A stretch of DNA of 64,000 nt from Planctomycetota bacterium (GCA_018242525.1 JAFEBS010000045.1:1-64000), one strand, 5' to 3'. Counted from the first letter of the stretch, positions 37,961 to 47,185 are shown. The notes: a model not told the origin generated them from the sequence alone. Numbers and translations are program-made.

Positions 37961-39181
37961 ATGGCTGAGGAAGCGCCACCGTCACCGCGAATTCGTCAAC
38001 TGGCCTGGCTGGTCTGGATCGCTCTGGCGATTGCCATGAGTCTGGCGGTGCTGCCCAATCCCAGGAAGAATTCGGTCACCCCCGAGTATCGGAAGGCGGT
38101 CCATAATTGGATCGCGGGCGAACCGCTGTACAACATGGGCGGGTCCGGATTCATCTACATGCCTCAAGCGGCCCTGGTGTTTGCCCCGTGGGGACTGCTT
38201 CCCGAGCACCTGGGCGAAGTGCTCTGGCGGTGGACAATTCTAGGATTGCTCGCCGCGGGCGTGTTTCGATTGACGCGGCTGGCCAGCGGAGATGATCGCT
38301 GGTTCCTGATCAACTCGGTGGCCTCGGCCGCCATGGCGGCGGGTTGCGCGCGCAACGGGCAATCGACGTTGATCATTACCGGGCTGATGATTCTGGCCGC
38401 GGCCGATGTGGGTGAAGAGCACTGGTGGCGGGCTGCAATCCTGCTGGCCCTGGCGTTCGCCTTCAAACCCGTGGCCGTCGTGTTGCTGCTGCTGGTCGCC
38501 GCGATCCATCGACCGATGCTGTGGCGGTTGGCCATCTGCCTGAGCGTGGTGGCGGTGGCCCCGTATCTGACCCAGCGCCCGGACTACGTGACGGCGCAAT
38601 TGACGGCCTGTTTCGAGAATTCGCGGATTGCCTTTTCCAAAGGGGAAACCGGATATTGGGCGCAATTGTTTGGAATGCTGAAGGTCTTTGGCCTGGATCT
38701 GCCGTCCCCGGTTCAGCAAGCGGGTCGAATGATCGCGGCCGTGGCCACGCTGGCGGCCTGTTGGTTTTCTGCCCGTCGACTGCCCGCCGCCCGTGACGCG
38801 TTCTATCTGTATTCGCTGGCCGCCTGTTACCTGATGCTGTTCAATTCCCGCACGGAAGGGAGCACGTATGCGATGGTCGGCCCGGTCTACGGCCTGCTGC
38901 TGGCCGAAGAATGGCTCGGTCGCCGGAGAACCTGGCCCACGATCGCCTACATCGTGGCGATTGTCACCACCGTCTTCAATTATGACCTGGCGTTGCTGGT
39001 CGTGAAAAAAGGCGAGGAAGTCTGGCTGAGTCCATTCCTGTGCGTGCTTGTGACAATCGACCTGGTCCGGAGATTGATTCGTGAATTGTCGACACTGAAC
39101 TTCGAACCACCTGACCCCGAGACTGTGTACCGACGTCTGAAGTCTCACGACTTCGGCGACAGGGGGCCGTCTGGCACTTGA
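37961..39181 (+). CDS. GT87-family (DUF2029) polytopic glycosyltransferase
   Basis: 406 residues with about nine or more hydrophobic segments, beginning LAWLVWIALAIAMSLAVLP. The charged loop after the first helix (NPRKNSVTPEYRKAVHNWI, then GEPLYN) and AGCARNGQSTLIITG resemble GT87 (DUF2029) enzymes, which use polyprenyl-phosphate sugars. The last ~25 residues are odd: codons for residues about 391-400 come from the dispersed hairpin element at 39131-39160, so the natural C-terminus may have been extended by repeat insertion. No Shine-Dalgarno site is strong. Confidence 0.82.
   Translation: MAEEAPPSPRIRQLAWLVWIALAIAMSLAVLPNPRKNSVTPEYRKAVHNWIAGEPLYNMGGSGFIYMPQAALVFAPWGLLPEHLGEVLWRWTILGLLAAGVFRLTRLASGDDRWFLINSVASAAMAAGCARNGQSTLIITGLMILAAADVGEEHWWRAAILLALAFAFKPVAVVLLLLVAAIHRPMLWRLAICLSVVAVAPYLTQRPDYVTAQLTACFENSRIAFSKGETGYWAQLFGMLKVFGLDLPSPVQQAGRMIAAVATLAACWFSARRLPAARDAFYLYSLAACYLMLFNSRTEGSTYAMVGPVYGLLLAEEWLGRRRTWPTIAYIVAIVTTVFNYDLALLVVKKGEEVWLSPFLCVLVTIDLVRRLIRELSTLNFEPPDPETVYRRLKSHDFGDRGPSGT
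39131..39160 (-). repeat. Dispersed hairpin element, copy 2
   Basis: Reverse complement of the element at 26004-26033 with 28 of 30 matches. It lies inside the 3' end of the GT87 reading frame. Confidence 0.85.
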
Positions 39182-39221
39182 CTCTGTAGAGATATAGAAT
39201 GAATACAGGAGATCAAGCCCC

Positions 39222-40628
39222 ATGAACGCCCCCCGTTTGAGATCACGACGCCAGATTCTGCAGTCCGCCGTGGCCGGATCCATGCTGTTGCCGGGGATCG
39301 TCCAGCAGTTGCTGGCGGACGACTCGGCCGCTCCCTCGGATCCGCTCGCCCCCCGCGAAAGTCATTTTCCGGCGAAGGCCCGGCATGTCATCTTTCTATT
39401 CATGACCGGCGGCGTCTCGCACGTCGATTCGTTCGATCACAAGCCGCGGCTGTACCAGGATGTCGGGAAGGAAGTCAAACTCGACCACCCCGAGATCAAG
39501 AACCGACCGGGTTATGAGCGGATCTTCCTGAAGCGGCCGCAGTGGGAGTTTTCCCGCCATGGAGACTGCGGGACTGAGGTCAGTACACTGTTTCCGCACG
39601 TGGCGGGCTGTGTCGATGATATTGCCCTGATCCGCTCGATGCACACCGATCACTCCAACCATTACAACGCGACGCTGGGCATGCACACCGGATCATTCGC
39701 CTTCGCCCGCCCCAGCATCGGCGCCTGGACCAGCTATGGACTGGGCACGGAAAACCGTAATCTGCCGTCGTTCGTCACGATCGCCCCCGCCCAGACCTAT
39801 GCGGGGACCCAGGTCTACGCCAGCGATTTTCTTCCAGGTGCCCACCAGGGAACTCTGGTGGTGCCGGGTGCCGAGCCCATTGCCAATGTGGCTTCGCGAG
39901 TTGGCCGGTCGCAGCAGGAAAAGGAACTGGCCGCGCTGGCGCAGATGAACAGGAAGCATCTGGCCGAACGGGCCGGGGACCCGCAACTGGCTGCCCGCAT
40001 CAAGTCGTTTGAAACGGCCTTCGGGATGCAGATGGCGGTTCCGGATGCCTTCGACCTGAAGTCCGAAACAGATGCGACACTGCAGTTGTACGGGCTGGAA
40101 CGAGGAAATTCGGCCGGGTTTGGCTGGCAATGCCTGATGGCGCGGCGGCTGGTGGAACGGGGAGTCCGATTTGTCGAATTGATCGACACCGGCTCGTCGG
40201 GCAACTGGGATTCGCACGGCGACATGATGGATCACGCGCGCCTGGCGAAAAACGTCGACCAGCCGATCGCCGCCCTGTTAAAGGACCTGAAGTCGCGCGG
40301 CCTGTTCGACGAAACCCTGGTGGTCTGGACGACTGAGTTCGGTCGGACTCCGTTCAATAACACGGCCGACGCGAAGGGGCGTGAACACCACAACTGGGCG
40401 TTTTCGTCGTGGCTGGCCGGCGGCGGGGTGAAGCGGGGCATGGTGCATGGCGAAACCGATGAGTATGGCATTCGCGTTGCCAGAGACGGAGTTCACGTCC
40501 ATGACTTCCACGCGACGATCCTGCACCTGATGGGCCTGGACCACACCCGCCTGACCTACCGTCACAGCGGCCGCGATTTCCGGCTGACCGATGTCCATGG
40601 CAACGTGATCAGGGAACTGATTGCCTGA
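39222..40628 (+). CDS. Tat-exported DUF1501 protein
   Basis: 468 residues; AGGAG lies about ten bases before the ATG. Twin-arginine signal (SRRQILQSAVAGSMLLPGIV). The body is a sulfatase/alkaline-phosphatase-like fold of the DUF1501 family: HVIFLFMTGGVSHVDSFDHK, HTDHSNHYNATLGMHTGS and WTTEFGRTPFNN. These usually travel beside a DUF1549/DUF1553 (PSD1) cytochrome protein, but no such partner is in this window. The activity of the family is unproven. Confidence 0.93.
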   Translation: MNAPRLRSRRQILQSAVAGSMLLPGIVQQLLADDSAAPSDPLAPRESHFPAKARHVIFLFMTGGVSHVDSFDHKPRLYQDVGKEVKLDHPEIKNRPGYERIFLKRPQWEFSRHGDCGTEVSTLFPHVAGCVDDIALIRSMHTDHSNHYNATLGMHTGSFAFARPSIGAWTSYGLGTENRNLPSFVTIAPAQTYAGTQVYASDFLPGAHQGTLVVPGAEPIANVASRVGRSQQEKELAALAQMNRKHLAERAGDPQLAARIKSFETAFGMQMAVPDAFDLKSETDATLQLYGLERGNSAGFGWQCLMARRLVERGVRFVELIDTGSSGNWDSHGDMMDHARLAKNVDQPIAALLKDLKSRGLFDETLVVWTTEFGRTPFNNTADAKGREHHNWAFSSWLAGGGVKRGMVHGETDEYGIRVARDGVHVHDFHATILHLMGLDHTRLTYRHSGRDFRLTDVHGNVIRELIA

Positions 40629-40823
40629 CCGTGCTGCAGATCGTGCTTATGAAGACGATCTTCCTTGGTTGGGATCTCGCTTGAACCAGGCATCAACACC
40701 CAACTTGGCATCGGCGTGTCCCGCTACAGGCTCGTGCCAGGTTGCGAGGGCGCGGCGATCACCAAGTGTCCCGCCCTCGGGTAAGCGGCTGGTTGCTTCG
40801 TGATGTGCAATCACCCACTTTGA

Positions 40824-41318
40824 CGGACTCATCTCTTCGGAAAGCGACCCCTTCCGCCACTGTCGTGCCTACCGTTGCTCCGGTCGTCGAATCAACCGAT
40901 CGTACAGGAATCGAGCGAAATCCAATCGTTGGAAAAGTCGTCGGACGATGATGCTGTACCAATTCACCGGGTGCACTGGAAAGTTCGGTGTAAGTCGGAC
41001 TTGTCGGGGTTGACTCAAGCGGATGCTGTGCAGATTTCGGTGAGTTTTCCGTGTTGTGGGCGCGTGTCGGGCCGTGTGATTGTGCGACGCCGTGGTGGCG
41101 AGCAGTCGGCAGGATCAGTTGTCATTCCTGCGACATTGGATTTTGGAAGAGTGTATTCTGATTGCCCCGTTATTGTGCGACGCGTGATCTTGCAGCTTGG
41201 CCACGACTTGCAAGAAGTCGACCGTGTTTCTTGCGATCGGACTGCGAAGCACTCTCAACACGTTCTGCTGAGAACAAAGGTCATTGCATTGGCCTTAACA
41301 TTGCAGGATCTGGTCTGA
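40824..41318 (+). pseudogene. Probable gene remnant with DUF1573-like C-terminus
   Basis: An open frame without an ATG or GTG start or ribosome site (TTG at 40875 only). Its last ~90 residues read like a real protein: SGRVIVRRRGGEQSAG and PATLDFGRVYSDCPVIV, with DFGxV and paired strands resembling DUF1573 or related Ig-like domains. An upstream in-frame stop at 40821 and a different open frame just before it (to 40951) suggest a frameshift or 5' truncation. Its end overlaps the convergent metallophosphoesterase gene by 38 bases. It could also be a genuine short gene. Confidence 0.4.
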
Positions 41319-42474
41319 CAGCAATCAGCTTTGTCACTTCTGGCGGACAATTGTACCGAAGCGGCTCTTTGCCGCTGATGCCGCGTGAGACATACATCAG
41401 CGTTGGCTCGCGCCAGAAGACTCCGGCAGAATACTGGCATCCATATCGACTGGGGGAATAGATCGGGCCGAGAATCGGCAGTCGAATCTGGCCGCCGTGG
41501 GTGTGTCCCGCGAGCATCAGGTGGATGCCATGACTGCGAGCCCAGTCAATGTTGTCGGGGGTGTGGCTGATCAGGATCCGCAAGGCGTCGGGAGGGAACT
41601 GCGAGATGTCTGCGTGAGATCCCATCCACGGGGTTTCGTCGCCGCACAGGATCAGCGGCGGTGCGGTGGGTTGATCCGGTCGGGTCAGTGTCACCGGTTG
41701 CGATGCTACATCGGTCCAACCGAGACGGATAAACTCGCGCCGCGTCTGCTCCGGATCCAGATACCAGTCGTGATTGCCCAGGACGAAGAACTGGCCGAGC
41801 GGGGCTTTTAATCGGCCCAGTGTTTCCGGAAGCCAGGTCAGCAGGTCTTGATCGTCGAGCAGATCTCCGCTGAAGACAAACAAGTCCGGTTGCAGGGCGG
41901 CGGCCTGATCGCAGACCGCCTCGAAGTAAGCACGATTGATCCGGCCGCAGAAATGAAAATCGCTGAGGTGAACGATCGACAGTCCCTCCCAGCACGCGGG
42001 CAGACAGGGCAGGTGATACGTCCTGGTGCTGACCTCGATCGTGAACTGTTCGTTACCGGGGAGCGCCGCCAGGCGACCCCAGCGTCGTCGGGTTCCAATC
42101 AATCGCAACTGCCAGTCGGGCGATGTGCGCAGGTCCACCAGTTGGCTGCTGACGGACAGTTCGCAGGCGGGGCGATACCGCCAGTAACGAACCGTGGAAG
42201 ATATCAGCAGGCACGCCCCGACGATTCCCAGAGCGATCGGTGGCCACCAGGCGGGATGGATGTCTGACCAGGAATGCTCCTGGCAGATTTGAGGCCCTAA
42301 TCCGTAGAGCAGTACGAGTGGATAGATGGTAATCAGGACCAGGTTCAAGGTCTTGTCGGCAAAAACGAATTCCCTGGGGAGTCGCAGCGCGCACATCCAG
42401 TTAACGCAGATCGCCATGATCTTGGCAAAGCCAACCGACAGTATGAACAGTGCGACGAGGGAAACGATGGCCAC
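41281..42474 (-). CDS. Membrane-anchored metallophosphoesterase
   Basis: 397 residues from a GTG at 42474 that has AAAGG just upstream; GTG at 42489 is the alternative. The N-terminal third holds about three membrane helices. The calcineurin-like domain has its full set: HLSDFHFCG, FSGDLLDD, LGNHDW, SHTPDN and GHTHGGQIRLP. It resembles YkuE/LpxG-like enzymes that act on phospholipids or lipid-A precursors; the window has no other lipid-A gene to decide. Downstream hairpins separate it from the glutathione peroxidase. Confidence 0.87.
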   Translation of the reverse strand: MAIVSLVALFILSVGFAKIMAICVNWMCALRLPREFVFADKTLNLVLITIYPLVLLYGLGPQICQEHSWSDIHPAWWPPIALGIVGACLLISSTVRYWRYRPACELSVSSQLVDLRTSPDWQLRLIGTRRRWGRLAALPGNEQFTIEVSTRTYHLPCLPACWEGLSIVHLSDFHFCGRINRAYFEAVCDQAAALQPDLFVFSGDLLDDQDLLTWLPETLGRLKAPLGQFFVLGNHDWYLDPEQTRREFIRLGWTDVASQPVTLTRPDQPTAPPLILCGDETPWMGSHADISQFPPDALRILISHTPDNIDWARSHGIHLMLAGHTHGGQIRLPILGPIYSPSRYGCQYSAGVFWREPTLMYVSRGISGKEPLRYNCPPEVTKLIAVRPDPAMLRPMQ

Positions 42475-42491
42475 GAGTCCTTTCTGCACTC

Positions 42492-42530
42492 AACAGAAAT
42501 GAAGCCCGGCCTTCGAGAAAGCCGGGCTTC
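42492..42530 (-). terminator. Terminator of the glutathione peroxidase gene
   Basis: GAAGCCCGGC and GCCGGGCTTC pair (10 bases) around a 10-base loop, and on the minus strand are followed by ATTTCTG. It lies downstream of the gene ending at 42585. Confidence 0.7.
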
Positions 42531-42584
42531 CACAATTCGATCCGTCGTACATGACTGGATTTGCAAACAATCAGGCACAAGACA

Positions 42585-43163
42585 CTACTTGGCAGACTTC
42601 GCCAGTTCGGCTTCGATCGCCTTGACGACATCGGGTGCGTCCGGCTTCACACCGGTCCCGAAGCGGGCAACGATCGAGCCATCGCGACCGATCAGGAATT
42701 TCTCGAAGTTCCACTTGATGTCGCCAGCAAACTTGGGATCCGTTTCCTTCTGTGTCAGCGTCTTGTAGACGGGCGAGGCATCGGCGCCGTTGACATCAAT
42801 CTTGGCGAACATGTCAAACGAAACGTTGTACTTCGACTGGCAGAACTTGACGATATCTTCCTCGGTGCCCGGTTCCTGGGAACCGAACTGGTTGCAGGGG
42901 AATCCGAGGACGGCCAGTCCCTTGTCTTTATACTTCGCGTTCAGGGATTCGAGTTGTTCATACTGCGGAGTCGCCCCGCAGCGGCTGGCGACGTTCACAA
43001 CCAGCAGGACTTTGCCCTGGTACTTGGACAGGTCGACTTCTTCACCTTTGATCGACTTCACTTTGTGGTTGAGCACCGGGGACACCTTTTCAGCGGCGGG
43101 GATGGAACCGGCGGTCATGGTGATCGCGACTCCAGCGAACAGGCAGGCGGCAAACATTCTCAT
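42585..43163 (-). CDS. Exported cysteine-type glutathione peroxidase
   Basis: 192 residues; AGGAG precedes the ATG by nine bases. A signal peptide (MRMFAACLFAGVAITMTAGS) puts the enzyme in the periplasm. The catalytic tetrad is visible: C62 in VASRCGATPQY, Q92 in FPCNQFG, and W151-N152 in KWNFEKF. A cysteine rather than selenocysteine is used, and C90 and C108 could serve as resolving residues, so it is probably thioredoxin-dependent. It reduces peroxides. It is a single gene with its own terminator. Confidence 0.92.
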   Translation of the reverse strand: MRMFAACLFAGVAITMTAGSIPAAEKVSPVLNHKVKSIKGEEVDLSKYQGKVLLVVNVASRCGATPQYEQLESLNAKYKDKGLAVLGFPCNQFGSQEPGTEEDIVKFCQSKYNVSFDMFAKIDVNGADASPVYKTLTQKETDPKFAGDIKWNFEKFLIGRDGSIVARFGTGVKPDAPDVVKAIEAELAKSAK

Positions 43164-43363
43164 CGGCAGAGACTCCTGGCGGGAACCGGCAACCGCGCAA
43201 AGGATTCGCCCGCCCTGGGCGATTCACGCGGAACGCTGGTAGTGTAACCATCTGCTGCAGATTGGCCAACAACCACCCGGAACAGAAGGTTATGAAGTCC
43301 ACGACATGGCCGTGCCGATGGAGCCCTCGCACGAGATGGCCCCGTCGAACAAATCCTGTGTTG

Positions 43364-43837
43364 CTACACGTCGTTCCGAAAAATCTGTTCCATGACGGTG
43401 TAACCCGCATCACGAAAACCGAAGTGGCGGTAGGCTGACTGAGCCCGCTGGTTGTGGGTCTCGACGTACAATCGCAGTCCAATGACTTCGGGGGAGTTCC
43501 GGGCCAGTTGCTCCAGGTGCTGGTAGAGCGAGCGGAAGGCACCGCGGTGGCGGAATTCAGGTAACACGTAGACACTTTGCAGCCACCAGATTTCGCCGTT
43601 TCGCCAGTCGCTCCATTCGCGAGTGTGCATGATCTGACCGATGACAGTTCCATTCTCCGTGGCGACGAAATAGCGACCGTGCTTTGGATCTGCCAGCAGA
43701 GCACGCGCTCCCGCGTTGATTGTTTCGGGGTTCAGTGATTTGCCTTCGGTTTCCGCCGCCAGGCGGCTGTTGAATTCGGCGATCACTTCCCAGTCTTCGA
43801 CTCGAGCGGTGCGGATTTCGAACTCGCTATTTGGCAT
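43364..43837 (-). CDS. GNAT-family N-acetyltransferase
   Basis: 157 residues; GGAGGA lies seven bases before the ATG at 43837, which fixes the start. GNAT motifs: an N-terminal FEIRTARVEDWEVIAEFN, the beta4 strand IWWLQSVYVLPEFRHRG with the acetyl-CoA loop (RHRGAFRSL), and YVETHNQRAQSAYRHFGFR. Substrate cannot be told from sequence; many such proteins modify small amines or antibiotics. It stands alone. Confidence 0.87.
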   Translation of the reverse strand: MPNSEFEIRTARVEDWEVIAEFNSRLAAETEGKSLNPETINAGARALLADPKHGRYFVATENGTVIGQIMHTREWSDWRNGEIWWLQSVYVLPEFRHRGAFRSLYQHLEQLARNSPEVIGLRLYVETHNQRAQSAYRHFGFRDAGYTVMEQIFRNDV

Positions 43838-44292
43838 CGACGATTCCTCCAACAACCGTAATTCCCATCGCAAGCCGTTACGGCGTGACCGCGACGATCA
43901 GACAATTTCACAAACACAAACATGATGACGCCAGCGACATTGTCAGGACTTGGCCAAGGGGCCATTTTCTGGCATGCGGCTGCATCGGAGTCTTTGCATC
44001 CCATCCAGTCGTTACGCACAGCGCGGTTGGCCCCTGACAGTTTGACGAATCCGCAGAAGCGACGCCAATCGGCAAAACTTGCCGGGTCAAAATGGCGATA
44101 TTGAAACGCGTGGGGAACTTTTGACGGCCACCAGCGCAACGGTCAACTTTGCTCCCCTCAGGCTAAGCATCGAAATCAGAAACCACAACCGCCATTGATG
44201 AATGGGGTTGCAACCGATGCCCAGGATGCAGAACCGGTCCAGGACGACCCGCGTTATCACAAATTCCTTTTCGCGGATCGGAAGGAGCAATC
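43838..44292. other. Gap without a recognisable gene
   Basis: 455 bases between the divergent GNAT and coiled-coil genes. I see no repeat or credible frame. The strong AAGGAG ribosome site of the next gene lies at its 3' end. Confidence 0.5.
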
Positions 44293-45549
44293 GTGTACAC
44301 ATCAGAAGGTGCAAAAATGCGATCGATCGAGAACCAGTTGGCAGATCAACAAAAACAGTCATGGCTCATGTTGGTGGGTGGCATTACCCTGGGCTTCGTC
44401 GGCTTCCATTTCATGATGGCCCGGCCGATGGCGCGTGAGATGGAAAAGGTCCAGCGGGACCTGGCCCAAGTTGAACAGCGGATGCAGGATCTCGTCGGTG
44501 CCAAGGACGAAGTTTGGGAAGCCAACAGCCTGCTTTCCAGTTTGAAGGCCCAACAGGGCCAGATCGCCGAAGCTCGGACCGCTCTGCAGAGCATTCGGGA
44601 ATTGCGCGGCGATCTGATTGAAGAGTCCGCTCGTAACGATGAAGCCACGAAATCGTTGGATCTGGTCGCCGGACTGCAGGCACGGATTATTGATCAGCAA
44701 CCGGCCGCAGAAGTGGCGGGGGCTTCATTTGAGCAGATGAAATCGCTGCAAGACACACTGACAGAACAGGTTGAGGCGAACAAGGCGGCGTCCGTGACCC
44801 TCACGGAAATCATCGCCTTGAACGCGGAACTGCGACAGCAGGCCAAGGACCTGGAACTGTCCAAGGCCGCCTTGGGCGAGTTAATTCAGGTGGCTCAACA
44901 GTTGCGTGAGCAGAATCCCGGATTGGAACAGGCGAAGAATGGACTGGCCGGTTTGTCGAACCTCAAGTCAGGCCTGACGAAGGCAGCCGAGAATATCGAC
45001 ATGGCCCAGACGGTTTCCGATCAGCTGGTTTCGCTGGAAAATCGGCTGGTTGATGGTGGCAAGTCGGTCGAAGCGGCGTCGGAACGCGCCGATCAACTGA
45101 TCGCGTTGAACCAGAAACTGGAAAGCCAGGAACTGAATGTTGCCGTCTCGCAGCAGAATCTGACCGGCCTGTTGCGAATCCAGAATGAGCTGGTTGGCGA
45201 AACGAAATCGGTGGCGGACGCGGTTCAGACGCTGGAAGTTTTGACCGGTTTTCGCGAAGAGTTCATTTCGCAGATCCAGGTCCTGGGCGAGATGCACCGA
45301 AGCCTCCTGGAAATCAGCATGATGGAAAACACCATGGTGAAGGTTTCCCGAATGATGAAGCCGCTGGTTGAGCTTGGCAACCTGCGACGCCTGAGCGACG
45401 ATGAACTGCGTCAGGCCGCCCGATTTGTTCTCGACGGACGCACTGCAACTCGGATTTCGCGGAATTCCCTGGAATCTCGATCGGGGCCGGTTTCTGCCGA
45501 AGCCGTTGAAAACACGAGCGTCGTTCCGACCCCTGACGATCTGGAATAG
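44293..45549 (+). CDS. Membrane-anchored long coiled-coil protein
   Basis: 418 residues from a GTG that has AAGGAG six bases upstream. One transmembrane segment (about 24-42, SWLMLVGGITLGFVGFHF) anchors a long helical domain with heptad-like leucines from about 50 to 340 and several quasi-repeats (LVSLENRLVDGGKSVEAASE, LIALNQKLESQELNVAVSQQ). The C-terminus (about 345-418) is a separate helical, charged tail. Structural role, perhaps tethering, is inferred. It precedes the fab-like operon but a terminator lies between them. Confidence 0.72.
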   Translation: MYTSEGAKMRSIENQLADQQKQSWLMLVGGITLGFVGFHFMMARPMAREMEKVQRDLAQVEQRMQDLVGAKDEVWEANSLLSSLKAQQGQIAEARTALQSIRELRGDLIEESARNDEATKSLDLVAGLQARIIDQQPAAEVAGASFEQMKSLQDTLTEQVEANKAASVTLTEIIALNAELRQQAKDLELSKAALGELIQVAQQLREQNPGLEQAKNGLAGLSNLKSGLTKAAENIDMAQTVSDQLVSLENRLVDGGKSVEAASERADQLIALNQKLESQELNVAVSQQNLTGLLRIQNELVGETKSVADAVQTLEVLTGFREEFISQIQVLGEMHRSLLEISMMENTMVKVSRMMKPLVELGNLRRLSDDELRQAARFVLDGRTATRISRNSLESRSGPVSAEAVENTSVVPTPDDLE

Positions 45550-45586
45550 TTGAATTAGCGAAGCTGGATCAAGTTCGCAGCCGATT

Positions 45587-45634
45587 CTCGACTGGGTGAC
45601 GGAACTTCTGTCACTCAGTCGAGTTATTTCATTT
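45587..45634 (+). terminator. Terminator after the coiled-coil gene
   Basis: CTCGACTGGGTGAC and GTCACTCAGTCGAG pair over 14 bases with one G-U, loop of 9, followed by TTATTTCATTT. Confidence 0.85.
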
Positions 45635-45871
45635 GTAGAGCCATCAAACGGAGGTGCTGGAGGTCGGCTGGTGGTGAGAAGGCAGGTTGGGAAGTTGGCG
45701 CCGCTCACGTCAGTGTCAATAAGTTGTGTTGATGCGTGAGTGCCACAACGCATCAAAACACTCGGATTCACACCCGGGTTCTCAGTTGTAGGGGCATTGG
45801 CGGCCTAATAGAATGTCGCGATTCGCCGTTTCCCGATCTTGATCGTTTGTTGGCACAATTGGATTACCCGG

Positions 45872-46345
45872 ATGCGATTTTTGTTGATTGATCGGATTAC
45901 GGAACTTGTGCCGCACAAATCGATCTCAGCGGTCAAGAATTTGTCGCTTGCCGAAGAGTATCTGGCAGATCACTTTCCGGGTTTTCCCGTGATGCCCGGA
46001 GTATTGATGCTGGAAGCGCTCGTCCAGGCGGGGGGATGGTTGATACGAGGTTCTGAAGACTTTGCGCATAGTGCGATCCTGCTGAAAGAGGTTCGCGCGA
46101 TTCGATACAACAATTTTGTTTCTCCGGGAAACACGTTGAAGGTGGACTTGACCGTTCGCAAGCAGGCCGGACAGTTGTGGGAGTTCAACGGGAACGGGAC
46201 TGTGAACGGCAATTCGGCAGTTTCCGCCCGGCTGACATTGGAAGCCCTGAATTTGTCGGATCGGAATCCCGAACTGGCCACATCGGATGCTGTCCGCCGT
46301 GAGACCTACCGGAACATCTACCGGCAAATTTGGACCCCAGCCTGA
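45872..46345 (+). CDS. FabZ-like beta-hydroxyacyl-ACP dehydratase, copy 1
   Basis: 157 residues from the ATG at 45872 (MRFLLIDRITELVPHKSI). Hot-dog fold with the FabZ motif DHFPGFPVMPGVLMLEALVQ: H34 is the catalytic histidine and E48 the catalytic glutamate. It dehydrates 3-hydroxyacyl-ACP to trans-2-enoyl-ACP. It is first of six codirectional genes running to 50704, forming an accessory fatty-acid-type operon. No strong ribosome site is visible. Confidence 0.85.
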   Translation: MRFLLIDRITELVPHKSISAVKNLSLAEEYLADHFPGFPVMPGVLMLEALVQAGGWLIRGSEDFAHSAILLKEVRAIRYNNFVSPGNTLKVDLTVRKQAGQLWEFNGNGTVNGNSAVSARLTLEALNLSDRNPELATSDAVRRETYRNIYRQIWTPA

Positions 46346-46429
46346 CGGTGGTTTAGATAGAGTTTTTCAGAGTGTTGGTCAACGGGCGAAGATGAACGAC
46401 CGGGCAGCCGCAAAAGGAATTTGAATTTG

Positions 46430-47185
46430 ATGAATGTTTCTGGACGTATCGCACTGGTGACGGGTGGCAGCCGCGGGATCGGTCGGGCGATCGTATGCAG
46501 TCTGGCTGCTGCCGGGGCCAAGGTGGCCTTCGTCTATCAATCGAATCGCGAGGCCGCGGAACAACTGGCTGCGGAACAGAATGCCCTGGGGCATGAAGTC
46601 TGGGCGATCCAGGCGGACGTCAGCCAGCGTGCCGAAGTCGATTCCGTGGTGGAACAGGTGCTGGCAAAGTGGAACAAGATCGACATCCTGGTGAATAATG
46701 CGGGGATCATTCGCGACAGTCTGCTGCTGGCGATGTCGCCGGAGGACTGGCAGAAGGTGATCGACACCAACCTGACCAGCGTCTTCAGTTTTTGTCAGGC
46801 GGTCCTGCGTCCGATGATGTCGGCGCGGTATGGCCGGATTGTCAACATGTCCAGTGTGTCAGCAGACTTCTCGAATCCCGGGCAGGCCAACTACGCGGCC
46901 AGCAAGGCGGGGATCGAAGGGTTTTCGCGGTGCATGGCGACCGAATACGCGAAGCGCGGGATCACGGTGAACTGCGTGGCCCCGGGATTCATCGAAACCG
47001 ACATGACAACGGCCGTGGTGAATGCGGCCGGGGACAAGATCAAGAGCAAGATTCCGGTGAAGCGGTTGGGGCAGCCGAGTGACATCGCAAACGCGGTGCT
47101 GTTCCTGGCCTCCGAAGAATCCGGCTATATCACCGGTCAGGTATTGAAGGTTGATGGCGGTCTGACGCTGGGTGGAACGGGTTGA
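46430..47185 (+). CDS. 3-oxoacyl-ACP reductase (FabG-like SDR)
   Basis: 251 residues; the ATG at 46430 is preferred to a TTG at 46421 because AAGGA lies about eleven bases before it. Short-chain dehydrogenase signatures: TGGSRGIGRA at 11-20 (nucleotide site), NNAG at 89-92, S142 in MSSVSA, and Y155/K159 in YAASK. Reduces 3-oxoacyl-ACP with NADPH in fatty acid synthesis. Close fit to FabG including the GQVLKVDGG end. Second gene of the operon. Confidence 0.92.
   Translation: MNVSGRIALVTGGSRGIGRAIVCSLAAAGAKVAFVYQSNREAAEQLAAEQNALGHEVWAIQADVSQRAEVDSVVEQVLAKWNKIDILVNNAGIIRDSLLLAMSPEDWQKVIDTNLTSVFSFCQAVLRPMMSARYGRIVNMSSVSADFSNPGQANYAASKAGIEGFSRCMATEYAKRGITVNCVAPGFIETDMTTAVVNAAGDKIKSKIPVKRLGQPSDIANAVLFLASEESGYITGQVLKVDGGLTLGGTG

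Noticed and set aside
43783..44139. 118-residue minus-strand frame upstream of the GNAT gene
   Set aside because: No ribosome site or family match, and tryptophan/serine-rich composition typical of non-coding GC-rich frames.
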